Assembly: GCF_020882245.1 (NCBI RefSeq)
Contig: NC_083600.1
Coordinates: forward strand, 46,037,019 to 46,101,018
Source: Rhopalosiphum padi
Lineage: Eukaryota; Arthropoda; Insecta; Hemiptera; Aphididae
Length of the DNA: 64,000 nucleotides
Direction: 5' to 3'
The notes under the pieces are model-generated. The model had not been told where the DNA came from, did not search any database, and was given only the letters and a program-made list of their open reading frames with translations. Positions 13,690 through 25,796 of the stretch are shown here, one piece after another (the stretch's first letter is position 1; each line of letters starts with the position of its first letter). The translations under genes were made by a program, and so were the position numbers.

Positions 13690-15897
13690 TATTTTATTTA
13701 AATCGCCAATGGAAAACAACAAACAAGTAGACAAATTTTACAACTAAAAGACGAGCGCGAAGAACATTGAACAAGTAGGTGTAGATGCAGAAAAATAATT
13801 ATTGATAATATTTTTTTGAGTGACTTTTGATAAGAATAAATAAGTACAGTTGTTGATAAGCTACCGCACGGCCACGATTTAAGATCCACGAATTATATCT
13901 TAAATCGTGCTCACGGCCTTAAAAATTTAAATCATCAATCATGTATTCATGTATCATTTTATAGTATTCTAAAATAAAATTTTTAATAATTTATCATGAA
14001 TTCACAATTTGTACTAATATTTAATAATTTAATAATTAATATGTCAAAGTATAAAATTTGTATTCATTGAATGATAAATATGGTTGAATTTATTATAACG
14101 GGTTAATTTAATTTGTAACTGAAAGACAAAACAAGTTGGTACAGTGAGTATTCCGTAATTCATACTTCACATAAATAAATATAATTATTAAAATATTGTC
14201 TTCAATAATATCTATCTGTAACAATACCGGCGGCAGCCCACAACATTATCGTAATTTGTAGTCAATGTGTTAAATATAAAATTGAATATGCCTACTTTAA
14301 GATAACCGTGGAACAACTAAAATCTAAATAGTAAATAAATAAGTTCCTAATTTAAATAATTTTGAAAATCAATTTGGTTTTATCATAAATTTCAAAGTGA
14401 AAAACTAAAATGACAAATGCATTAGGTCACACATAATTCACAGTTTATATATTTCGTATATTTTGAACATCTCACATAACTATACATTATGTTATAAATA
14501 CAAATATACAATCAATATAACTATTATATTATATTTATAATTCATTGTAACTTCTATTTTTCAATCTTTTAGTTGATACCGATCAACGTATCCTTTAATG
14601 ACCTTAACATCTTTCAATTCTTACTAGAGTTACAAGTTAAAAAGTTTATTTTTACAACTTTATAGATAACACTTAAAACGTTGTCTACCAGTTATGTGAC
14701 ACGTTTAATTAGTTACTTAGATGACTATTATTTATTATACATCTAATACATTTTTTGAATTTAAATGAATTCACATTATCTGTATGTATACTATAATAAT
14801 AATTTTACACAATAACGAACGTACATCAAAATGTTAATGTAATGATTACTTATTATTTATTAGTAATCGTTTTTTAGACTGGCTGAGAATTATGAAACTT
14901 ATATAATTATTAAAAATAACTTTGAGTTGTAAATAATTATAAAATTTTAAAACATATTAAGCACTAAAGCCCTACTTTATGCCTTATGGTAATATTATAA
15001 ACAGTATTAACATTTGCTATTTGTGTAATAAAAAAATATAATTTTTGACTTTTTATCATAGTGCTATTGAAATATTTAGCTTTTTACCATGATATAGACA
15101 ACATTTTACCTCATAACTATATATCTATTATATATAGATTTATTATTTTGATTTACTTTTTACCAAAAAAATTTTCCAGTTAACAAAATAACAGAATAAA
15201 AAATAAAATATTTGCCAGCTGCTTAATGTTTTTGAAAACTATGAAACATGGTTGCTATCTCTTTGGTCGACGGTGTTATCGTCTTATCAGCTATCAATAC
15301 AAGCATAATTTAATCACATGAACCTATAAACTAACCCTTGTGTAGTTGAATTTTAATTTTAATAACTATAATATCCTAATTTAACTATTAGCGCGAGTTT
15401 TTTTTCTTATTTCACAATAATTGTAATATAGGTACATCTAATTATAATTTGTAAAAAAACAATTCACTTGTATATATTGTACATAATATTGAACTAAAAA
15501 CACATGCAAATTCATATTTTGTGAAGAAAAAATTGTGAGTTTCATAAAAATAAAAAATCAATATTACTATTTAATATAGTTAAAAATTATAAATAATCTT
15601 CGTTTTCTGCCTTTTAAAATTATAACTTGGAATGCTTGTTGATGAATTTAAGTTCGTAAAATATTAAAATGTAATGTAGCAATCAATAAATTGATTTGTA
15701 CTAATTATCTGCAATTTAACAAAAAATGATTATCTATAATAGTAAAACTTATAATTTAAATACTATGTTATTATTATTTTGCTGTTATAAGTATTTTTTT
15801 TTAAATATTTTTAGTCCTTTTTTTAATAAATTATAATAACCATCTAAAGCAAAATCATACTTAATTTTCAGGTGATCACTTCAATTCAATATACATT
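13690..15897. other. Intergenic region between MICOS gene and TBRG4
   Basis: These 2.2 kb separate two start codons facing away from each other, so both promoters should be here. Apart from the hairpin at 13873-13909, the stretch is A/T-rich with dense stops and no recognisable exon. Confidence 0.5.
13873..13909. repeat. Perfect 13-bp inverted repeat (hairpin) upstream of the MICOS gene
   Basis: CACGATTTAAGAT at 13873-13885 is mirrored exactly by ATCTTAAATCGTG at 13897-13909, with an 11-base loop. Outer GGCC tetranucleotides at 13870-13873 and 13914-13917 extend the partial symmetry. It lies about 185 bases upstream of the MICOS start codon, where a promoter or 5' UTR is expected. Confidence 0.75.
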
Positions 15898-18800
15898 ATG
15901 ATGAGGTGGTCAAGAATGCCAAGACACTTTATGTCTGTTGTACGAATGCAGTCTTCCAGTATAACTACTACCAAACTAGTTCGTCTTGATGAATCAAAAG
16001 TTAACAATAATATTGTAGCAGCAGCTTTTGAATCATTAAAAGAAATTGATAATGTTAAATCAAAAAAATCATCCTTCTATATTATTAATAATAAAATTGA
16101 TAATGCTACCACAGTCGAAGAAATATTGGCAATATCTGAAATAGGATTTGTTTCTAAACAACATGCGCTAAAAGTAAATATAACATTCATGAATTTTTGT
16201 ATATTATAAGGTGTTCATAATAATTTGTATGATTTTATTTATTGTATAAGTTTATGGTTTTGTACAGAAAAAAGTATCTTTTTACATTTATATTTAATTT
16301 ATCAGATGTTGACATTTTATAATTTACTCAGTATCTGAGTATAACCAAAATAAACTTATTTTATACTTGAAATGTCAATTAAAATTTAGTTTTTGATTTA
16401 TAATATGCTTAATACTCTATTTTGATAACCTAACATTATTTCATTCTGTTAATAGGCTGTATCTACTTTAGCTGAATGGGCTAGTTCTGGTCGAGTAAAA
16501 TTATCTGAATTTGAAACTGATATAAGATTTCTAAAGTTATGCAGAATGTTGGGGAAAGAAAACACAAAAGAAAAAGAATATTTGTTTAGTGATCTGTCTA
16601 CAGTCCTTGGCATTACAGGAGATGATGAAGCTGCTAAATTAATCTCTTCAATTAGTTTGCCACAAATGGTCAAAGTAAATATTTATAGAATAATTTAAAT
16701 GAAAAAATAATTATTTATAACTAATAAATTTAAAGGTATTATCCACTATTGGTGCTAAGAAAAAACGTTCAACAACTTTATTGCGATCACTAGCATTTAA
16801 TATTGGAAGATGTTCTGAAAAGATGGATATTAAACAATGCGCTGATGTGCTTTATGCTTTAGCTATACTTAATTTTCCTGATGAAGTACTTTTAGAAAAA
16901 GTGAATGCAGATATACGTAGTAATATGTCTACAACTGATCGGCTTTCGGTTATTGGATCTATAGTAACAAGTATTGGAATTTTACGATACCGAGATCCAG
17001 GTAATTTTGATAATACAATACTATATTTTAAAACTATAATAGTTAAAATATAACATTGATAGTTACATTTTTTATTTCATTATAAATATGTTATATGAAA
17101 TTATCTACAGCATTATAAGTTTTAAATGTTGTAGAATATACATTATATATGTATATATGTTGTACATTTTTTTTTCAACACTCATGTCTTTTATGTTTTT
17201 AGTTAAAACAATTAAATTAAATTTATTTTTATAGATTTACTGGAATCCTTATCAACATGGTTGGAAAAACACATACATGAATGTAAACAGCATATACTAA
17301 TTTCATATTTATTAACATTAGCATATGTTAATTACAAGCCTAATAATATGGATAACATAATTCAAGTAATTCTTTGTTGATTTTATAGGTCATTAATGGT
17401 ATAGCCGTACAGGTATAATTTTTATATTAATTAATCAAGATTATTTTTAGGTGTTCAAAAGTACAAAGCAATATCAAGATGTTGGCAATTTAAACACATG
17501 GCTAGATGTTATTTGGAGCTTAGTAGTATTAGAAAAAGCAGACAATGAACATTTAGCTTCGGTTTTATCACCTGATTTTATTTCTAACCTTATGAAACTA
17601 AAAGGTAAATAAAACGAGGATAATTCACTATTAATATTGCCTTATGGCCAAATATTGAGATAGAATATATTTAAACCCTAAATATTAATAATAATAGTTA
17701 AACTTCATACAGATATTTTATGTAATAAAACAATATTTAAAAACATTTAACCCAAAATAATCAGTGTTGTAAATATTTGTATAATAGTTAAAAATGATAA
17801 AATTACCTATGGATATTTATTATTTAATAAAAATGTATTTTATGTTTTTAGGTAACAGAGTTGTATCGATAAAATTACTCAATATAAATGGATATGCTAA
17901 AACCAAATTAGATTATAAAGGTATTATGAGTTCAGTATTTAAATTTTAATAGTATTCAAGGTTATTTTAAAAAATAATATAAGATTAAATAATTGTTTTT
18001 TAATAGGATGTAATATTTTTAAATTCAAAACTCTTTAGTTTCAACTAAAGCTAATGAGTATTAAAAAAAAATTGTTTTAAATTGAAAATAAATATAAACT
18101 AATAACAATTTGCTTTGTTTAAAATATAGGACCATTACTAGATTTGAATTTTGAGTTTTTAAAATTTGAACTAGCGAGATCAAAAGACAAACAAGTCTTA
18201 ATGACAACATTGATAGACTCTTTATCAATCATGTTTCCATCAGAAAATTTTGTGAGAACTGATGTTAAAACTGATTTTGGGTTTATTATTGGTAAGTTTT
18301 TGAATTTTTAACTTCAAATCTATAATTTTTTATGGAATATCTAAGTCGGAACTTACCTATTTATAGACAATTATTTCTTATGATAAATTATATTTGTATT
18401 GTTGACTAATTCTACTCAAATTTATGGTGATGTTAAACAAAATTAAAATAAATAGTGATAATATATTATATTGATCAAATAAATATAATTGATTTAAAAT
18501 AGACTTTCACAATATCTATTTAAATAGTAATAAACAGTAAACCAACCATTAAAAATAGATAAAAATATATAAGTATACTATTTATTTCTATTTCTCTGCT
18601 TAATGCCAATGTGTTAAGACAATATTCTTTTTAAAAATGATTAGTATTATTTTTTTAAGATAGAAAAAAACATAATATAAATAATAATAATAAAAAAAAA
18701 TGTAACAATGTGATACCTTTTGAGATTTTTTAATTTTACTTAATTTATTTTTTTTTTTTTTTTTTTGCATAATATATCTTTTATTATGTATTATGTTTAC

Positions 18801-19206
18801 TTATTATATTAAAAAATATTAAGCATAATTTTAATGATAAATACTGTAATAGGTCTGTTTGCAAATTATAAGCTCTCAATAATATATGGTAATCAAACTA
18901 TAATTTGTTCTTTTAGATGCAGAATGTGCTGTTGATTCAAAATTAAACCCTATACCACTTGATAGTTCCAAGATGAAAAATCCAGAAACACATTTAATAG
19001 CTTTTATGTTGACTGGATTTCATGATACCTGCCGTGGCTGTCACAATGAACCTAATGGAATTTCAGCACTTAACACGCGGCTAGTTCGCTCTCTTGGCTA
19101 CAAGGTACTAGCTGTTCCCTACACAGAACTAAGCACTCGAGATACATTAGTCAACAGTGTTCAATACCTAAAAGAAAGTCTTAAAAATTTGTTAAGTGAG
19201 CCCTAG
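15898..19206 (+). CDS. TBRG4: FAST kinase domain-containing protein 4 (TBRG4 family)
   Basis: FASTKD4/TBRG4 is a mitochondrial RNA-binding protein that stabilises and helps process a subset of mitochondrial mRNAs. Eight exons join in phase: 15898-16173, 16456-16674, 16736-17000, 17235-17365, 17451-17604, 17852-17920, 18130-18291 and 18917-19206. The product is 521 residues. The N-terminus is basic and hydroxylated (MMRWSRMPRHF), as in mitochondrial presequences. Repeated helical pairs follow, e.g. LLRSLAFNIGRCSEKMDIKQ and TWLDVIWSLVVLEKADNEHL, closely matching human TBRG4 blocks. The FAST region continues through LLNINGYAKTKLDYKGPLLD. The last exon holds the RAP domain, ending in LGYKVLAVPYTELST. 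Phase-1 introns dominate the second half. Assignment to FASTKD4 rather than another FASTK member rests on these matches. Confidence 0.85.
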
Positions 19207-19270
19207 TATAAATAGTTCTGTATTTGTATGTTTTATTGTTTGTATCTTAATTAAATTGATATATTTAAAA

Positions 19271-20429
19271 TCACATGTTTTTATTGTTACGTTTTTTACA
19301 TCTAAAATATAAAAAACTTAATTCGTATGCATCAGGGTTCGACCCGGCTGAATTACACAACATTCTTGAATACCACAAACAAAGGTTTTCCAATTTTGAT
19401 ATTCGAGATTTACATATCAAAGCTCCGTGTGATGAATGTTGATGAGAATCAATAAGTAATACCTATTTAAATACAATATTTTTATTAACAGAATTTTATA
19501 TTAATATTATCCATTTAAAAAATGTCAAATTATTGGAAAATAATTAAGTATTGAATATAGTCTGCTTGTTGACCTAAATGCATTAAAAGCAAATTTATCA
19601 ACAACAGCTTTAAAGTTTAAATTAATTTATCATAGTCATTTTTAAAATCTAAGTTTATTAATAATAAATAACAATAATATAGATTGAATATAGACAGCTT
19701 AACAAACAATTTTAATTCTTAAAGTAATAAAGTATATAATTAAATAAATTTTAAAACAAAATGTAATTGAATACTTACTGAGTTTGTGTCCAATTGTATT
19801 ACTATTAAAATTGCTTTGTTGTGAGCAATAAGAATTATGTAAAGATTGTTTGGTTGACAACACGGAGGGTTTGTATACCATTCTATTATATACCGGTTCA
19901 TCTCTGCATACAAATTAATTTCCATGTTGTTAAAATAAACTGAACTTTTCTGAAATGAGCAATACATAAATCTTTAATTGGGTAACACGGCTACATTCTT
20001 CAATAATGGTTTGAAAAATGTATAATTCCAAGTTTCATAAATAATCAACCATATAATGAATCAACAATAAGCTAATGGTTCCTCAAAGTGATTTCTGATT
20101 GATGCGTTAAATTTTAGTGAATCATTACAAGAATCGATTTTTTATGAAACCTGGCATAAATGTTTTTATTTTAACCCATTCAGCCATGGTTCCCAGTGCT
20201 GATTCTCCTGCTTTCATTGCTTCTGGCACAGTTAAGTTTGTATTTTGCGATGAGCAACTGTTTTTGAACAAATTTTGGTGGATTGCATTACCGTTTAGTA
20301 TTGCGTCTGAGAACAATTCAGTGAGACTGTCTTTGGCCGATGAGGTGAACAAACAATTGACACGAATGTTTGATTTATTTATGTTTGTAGCCATGAGTAG
20401 TGCTATAATAGTACACGCATTACTCCCTT
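19271..20429 (-). CDS. Unnamed protein with cysteine-peptidase-like Cys and Asp-x-His motifs (partial gene model)
   Basis: I do not recognise this gene. Three coding pieces lie on the minus strand. The first starts at an acceptor at 20430-20431 and stays open to about 20125. The second is 19779-19949 and the third 19271-19462, ending in TGA. Pieces two and three join in phase 0 at a strong GTAAGT donor and a TAG acceptor. Piece one has GSNACTIIALLMA, a Cys at the start of a hydrophobic helix, and later a Trp-containing AEWVKIKTFMPGF. Piece two has paired hydrophobic strands, NLYIILIAH and AILIVIQLDTN. Piece three opens with VLLIDSHQHSSHGA and ends with NPDAYELSFLYF. A helix Cys followed by two strands and DSH is the layout of papain-fold peptidases; the function is inference. 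No clean donor joins piece one to piece two, and no 5' exon is found, so it may be a decaying copy. Confidence 0.5.
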
Positions 20430-22972
20430 CTATGGATAGATAAATTGTAAGTTTGTTAAACGTTTATTGTAAATTTATAAATAACAATACAAATATTTCC
20501 GAATTTAATACCTATCTATTTTCATACATAAATATATAAGTTCAATATTATAAAAACTGTTCAGTAATTTAAACATTTTTTATGCATGGAAATTGTTATG
20601 ATGGAGAAGCGCAAAAATAAATCTGTGAGTTGTGACCCCCCATGTTATATACTAACATTTAACACATCTAGATTTAATAACTCAAGCTTAATATTTATTA
20701 TAATATCTGCTATTCTTTTTTAGAATTGTCATTATTTTTAAATGGTTAATATGTATTACACAATACTGTACTTGAATTGTTATTTCCCAGTCTTGATTGT
20801 GAAAATGTAGCGGGGTACCACATGATGTGTATGCCATGTTTGTTTACAAATTTAAAATTTTCCGAATTTTCTGTGTTGTATTGACATACACCATATGTCA
20901 TTTTAGTGTTTAACGATTTTGATAAAAGTTTTCTGTAAATTTATTATTTAGAGTGTTTTGTTTATTTGTTTTAAGTATTATTTTATACTTTTGTGTAGTC
21001 AATAGAAATATTGAATGATAGATTAAATAAACACACTGTGTAATTGTAATTAATTAATTTGTTGGTTTAAGATAATTGGAACTAAAACAATATAAATAAA
21101 CGATTTAAAATTGTACATGTTCCTTAAATTTCAGTTGACGATTTAACTGATGTGGGGGGGGGCCGAGGGGATGAGTATTTACCGTCCGGGGTCCCTATTC
21201 GAAAACGATATATTGACTCTCCAGGCTCAGAAACCACAAATTATTTTAGGATTATTAAATCGTTTAACACAACAGTCGAGTTTATTCTCAATTATGTAAT
21301 GTTCTTCAAAAAAATTTCAATGTTTTTGGCAATATGTACCAGAAAATAATATTATTATGTACATCAACTAATGTTAATGCAAAATGTTTGCAAATCCACA
21401 ATCCAGTATAGGATAGGTACCCCCATACCCGTATTTTGTCAACCAATATTATGATTTAAGACAATAACTGATATATGACATCATAAATTCATAACATATA
21501 TTATAGTTAACAGCAATACAATATTATAATAGTACGAGTTCAGATTAAATTAAACAATGATTAAATGTTTCATTATTTTAATCTGAGGTACGTGTTTCAG
21601 TGTTTGACAGTATAATTTACACTGCAATGCTTTAATATATACGTGTCACGTCTAATTGAGTCTATACAGAAATGACAAAATAGAATAAATCTATAGAATT
21701 TATTTCGCTATGTACTATTTAGACCTATACAGCCTACAGATTAAGTTAACTATTTAACAGCATTTGCATTGCATTCCAGTGTGTAACTAGAATTTAATAG
21801 TAAATCATAGAAAACCTAACTCGAAAATAAACCATTCCCCCTCGTCATTTCTGAAATAAAACTCAATAATAAAATAACAAAAAGTATTAACTATTAAGTG
21901 TTAAGTAACATGTATATTTTATACATCTTTATGACATTTATATGCTTATATTTAGATGAAAACATTGAAAACGTTTATATAAATAATATTATTATCTATA
22001 ATTATCTTTCAATATTTATTAATTATACTAATTATAGCCAGATCATTGAATCTGTTTGGGTCACAGACCACAGTTGACCTGATGTGAAATGTGAATTTTG
22101 ATTCTTCATAATCCTTATACATTAAGTGATAGATAATCTAATATAATATACATATTAATTATTTTACACGTTTAACCCATAACAATTTTTTTTTTATGTG
22201 AGGATTTTTATTTTAACCAGTAAGAGGAGAAAATTAAAACTATAAAGACAATTAAAATTGTCTGTGGGGACTAATCCCCACTATCCACCTTCATAACGCT
22301 GATCACTTCTTTAAGTTATTTATTTTATTTCTTTATGTATAAACTAATTACATTAATAGAATATTCTTGACATCATTTTTTTTTTTTTAATGTATTATTA
22401 TGTGGACGTAACATGTCAAAATAATGCCCAGTCATCCATAATTAACATATAAGACTGATACTCTGATTGCATTGATAAAACCAATTTTCTTAAAAGTTTG
22501 GATTTAGGATATAAAATTGTAATCAATTAAAGCTTATACCTAGCTGTACTACTGTTAGTACTATTGCATTCTTTATATTTTGTAAGGTTAAAAGTATTTA
22601 AAAAAATTTAATCGTAGTTTATCCAAATCTATTATTTTAGGTTTGTGTCTGCACCAATTAAGATATTTTTCATTAGTTCATACTTACATAAATATGTTAG
22701 AAAATGAAAATAATGCATCATATTAAATATACTACCAGTCCTATTTAGTTCACCGAACTTGCTGTAATCAAATTTGTTGTACTAAATTTAAGCCAGTTAT
22801 TTCTATATAAATATATTATTTTAAATTTAAATAAGTACAAACAACAAAAAAAATACACCCATGGATCAATCATTATTAACTATATTACACAATATTTTTA
22901 TCAAATGTATATTTCTTTATTAACTATATATCCAAATGAAAATAATAATACATTTATTTATTTATTTATTTT
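20430..22972. other. Mostly noncoding stretch with one compositionally odd segment
   Basis: This A/T-rich region upstream of the unnamed gene ends at the TMEM256 stop codon. Around 21135-21345 there is a run of about ten G followed by sequence less A/T-rich than its flanks. It is open on the plus strand in two frames and partly on the minus strand, and looks like a repeat remnant. A short plus-strand ATG frame at about 20597-20624 ends at a GTGAGT, but it does not join downstream sequence in an open frame. Nothing else is supportable. Confidence 0.35.
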
Positions 22973-24832
22973 TTAAAGTATCATTGACATCCAAGCAGCA
23001 ATTAATAACATACCCCCAGTGGGTGTATATTTATTGAATGTTTTATCTGCAGTCAGTCCGTTGTAGTAGCATGTACCACAAAATATTAAAGTTCCACTAA
23101 TAAACAGTGCTCCAGTCTGAAATTAATAACATTTTAATAACGCATAACATATTCAAAACTTAAAAACATTCAAATTAAACTTACAACTCTAGGAAAACGA
23201 CAAAATGGTACACCTAATAATGCAAAAGTATGGTAAAAATGATACCGATTTGCTGTTTCAAAATTTCTAGCTTCTTCTGGATTAGCTTTATGAGACACAA
23301 CTAAAAATATATACAATTTAAAAAAGTATTAGATACAATAGTTGCCAATATTCTACTCAAGTTAAGAAATACAGTCGGCGGCCAACTAGTACCCAAGACC
23401 ATGATTAAACTGCACGGAAAGTGTATTAATGGTTGAGCTACTGGAAAGGACAAATGGGTGTTGCACTATTGCCATCAGATCTGACCCTTGTCAGATGACA
23501 ACTGTAGCCACCGACTGAGTTTCTCAACTTGAGCAATTAAATATATTTTATTATATTTTTAAAATAATAATGTTGTTTAATTTTATTTATTTATTTTTAA
23601 GTTTAAGTACTTAAAAAAAAAAAATTATTTCAGAAATAATTATTAGTAGATATCTATTATCTAACATAAATACAGACAGGTAAGTAGACTGTCTATCAGT
23701 CTACATCACCAAAAAAGATGATTATTCATAGTTTAAATATGTAATTTTATCCAAATTGTTTTCATCATACCTATCAAAATATTAACAATTTACAATTTTA
23801 ATAATGATAGTTTAAATTTTAGTTTTTACTTACCATGCGCACCATAAGCTCCTAATATAACAGCAGAAGCTCCTAAAAGGCCAGCCATTTTATAGAAATA
23901 AATATTTTTACCAAGCATTTGCAATAAATTGCGACTCTCCATCTTTATAATGTTTTGTTTTTCACTTGAACTTGCCACTCCCATCCAATTTAGCTACAAA
24001 ATTATATCAATTATAAAATTATGTATAAAAACAAAATATTCAAATGCCCTTTAGCTTTGAACAAAAATTAATTTTATTTATCTTGGAACACAAAGGTCAA
24101 ATAAAAAATTATTAATTTAAATGAAAAATAAATTAGGTATATTCAACAAGCATTTTTAGGTAAGAAAAATCAAATTTTATGAAATTTATAAATCAGTTAA
24201 CAATTTTGTTGAATTGAAAAAAAAGAAAGTATATCATTTAGTTTCAATACAAAATGAATTCAACTGTTTTTAATCAACAGAAAAAAAAATGATCAACTAA
24301 TGTTTAATTAATGTTTCCTGTATAAATAATAAACACAATGATTATTTTAATGTATGTCACTCATTATTCATAAAATTATCAACATTACTTAACCAAATTA
24401 TATCTTTATTATTTACATGATCATTCTCATTTATTAAGCTTTAAATTATTTTAAATGATCAATACATTTTTAATGCAAAATGTCTGTATTTTTATAAATA
24501 TAAAACAAATTTAAAGTGTAGTTGATTACAACTATTAAGATATTTTGAATATATAGTTTTCTCAATAACAAAAAAATGTATGCAGTTTAAGCGATAAAAA
24601 ACAAATGAATTTATATGTAAGGTGGGAAAATTTCACAGTATCTAAGTATGTAAAACCAATAAAAATATTCTCAATAATAGACATTTCTTAAAATCAGAGT
24701 GAAAAGATCTCTTATGCATTAATTTCATCAATGTTTACTTGCCATTGAATTAAACCCTTGTACTGAGTTAGTAACGACTGGATTTGTATATGTAAGCCAT
24801 TTAACAGCTCCTTGAACTGAATCAGAAATCAT
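22973..24832 (-). CDS. TMEM256: Transmembrane protein 256 homologue (DUF423 family)
   Basis: TMEM256 is a small multi-pass membrane protein of the DUF423 family; its molecular role is not established. Exons are 24743-24832, 23834-23993, 23185-23300 and 22973-23116, giving 169 residues. Exon 2 carries the first membrane helix, MAGLLGASAVILGAYGAH. Exon 3 has the family block FETANRYHFYHTFALLGVP. Exon 4 has helix GALFISGTLIFCGTCYYNGL, then PTGGMLLIAAWMSMIL before the stop. Exon 1 encodes an N-terminal extension with YTNPV, longer than the roughly 113-residue human protein. Exon 1 joins exon 2 in frame only if intron 1 begins with GC (ATG|GCAAGT) instead of GT. If exon 1 is untranslated, the ATG in exon 2 (MGVASSSEKQ) could be the start. 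The promoter is head-to-head with the CEP295-like gene. Confidence 0.88.
23356..23533. mobile_element. Small inverted-repeat element (MITE) in TMEM256 intron
   Basis: The left end has CTCAAGTTAAGAAA and then CAGTCGGCGGC (23372-23382). The right end mirrors this with GCCACCGACTG (23507-23517) and TTTCTCAACTTGAG. The arms are about 27 bases with few mismatches. The interior is less A/T-rich than the intron around it. No transposase is present and no target duplication is clear. Confidence 0.6.
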
Positions 24833-25796
24833 AATTTACAACCTGAGTAAACAATTAATGCTCGTTGAATCAATAATAATAATTTAATTTACAATTTTTT
24901 TTTTTTTTATATTTATTTAACTTACAAATCACAAATAAGAAGTTTGGAAGCAAAAGCAAAAAAATAGTTCTTGACAATCAAATTTGAGTTGACTTATAAA
25001 CGTACTATAAAATCATACAAAATTGGCAATCAAAAAAACTGATAACGTAGTTGTGCCCTGTATATCAGTAATGCAAATATTTAATTTATTCTCAAACGAT
25101 GGAAGGAGTTGTAGAACAACTAGCCACTAGAACACAATTAAATTAAATTCTTACATTCTATTTATTGTTTTTGTTATTATAAATTGTGTTTAGTTATTTT
25201 ATTATCAAAGATTGTTTATCATTTTAAATATTTAGTCAAACAGTGGAACCAAAATAAAAAGTTACATTTATGAATTAAATAATTTAACTGTTTACAACCT
25301 GTTGGCTGATTTCGTATAGATAATAAAATGGAAAATATGAAATAACGAAATGTTCAAATGTCCAGTAAAATTATCTATAATTATTAATTATTAATTAAAT
25401 ATAAAAATAAATTACCATTTAACATTTAATATTTATTATAATGGGAACGGCTTTACTAGTTTGCATGTACAAACTTGCTAAATTCTAACCATACTGTCAA
25501 TTGTAATAACGGAAAAGGGAAAAGTGAAATGCGAATTAGTTAAATAGGTACCCAATACCCATGTTTTGTAGAAATTAAACTTGAATACGGAACCACATGG
25601 TAATAAATAATAATAATATTGTCTATAGACTAAAGCACCATTATATTATTTTTGTTACACAACCGTTTTCCCAAAAAAAAGTTTAAAATTAACTTCTTAT
25701 AGTATCTCGTTAGTCGTTAATCGTCATTCGTACATCAATTCATCTTATCTTTATTTTTATTGGTCATGTACATGTTGTAAGTTCGTTTATTGAACA
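24833..25796. promoter_or_regulatory. Divergent promoter region, TMEM256 and CEP295-like gene
   Basis: There are 964 bases between two start codons facing away from each other. I see no exon or repeat. Both promoters are inferred from the gene orientation only. Confidence 0.4.

Noticed and set aside
19699..19881. Second minus-strand frame with Ser/Asn-rich product in the unnamed gene
   Set aside because: The other frame leaves phase 0 at the GTAAGT donor, as exon 19271-19462 needs, and has the strand-like hydrophobic pattern; this frame does not fit.
20117..20443. Plus-strand open frame of 108 codons
   Set aside because: It lies antisense to the first piece of the unnamed gene, whose minus-strand reading has a splice acceptor and fits the downstream exons in character.
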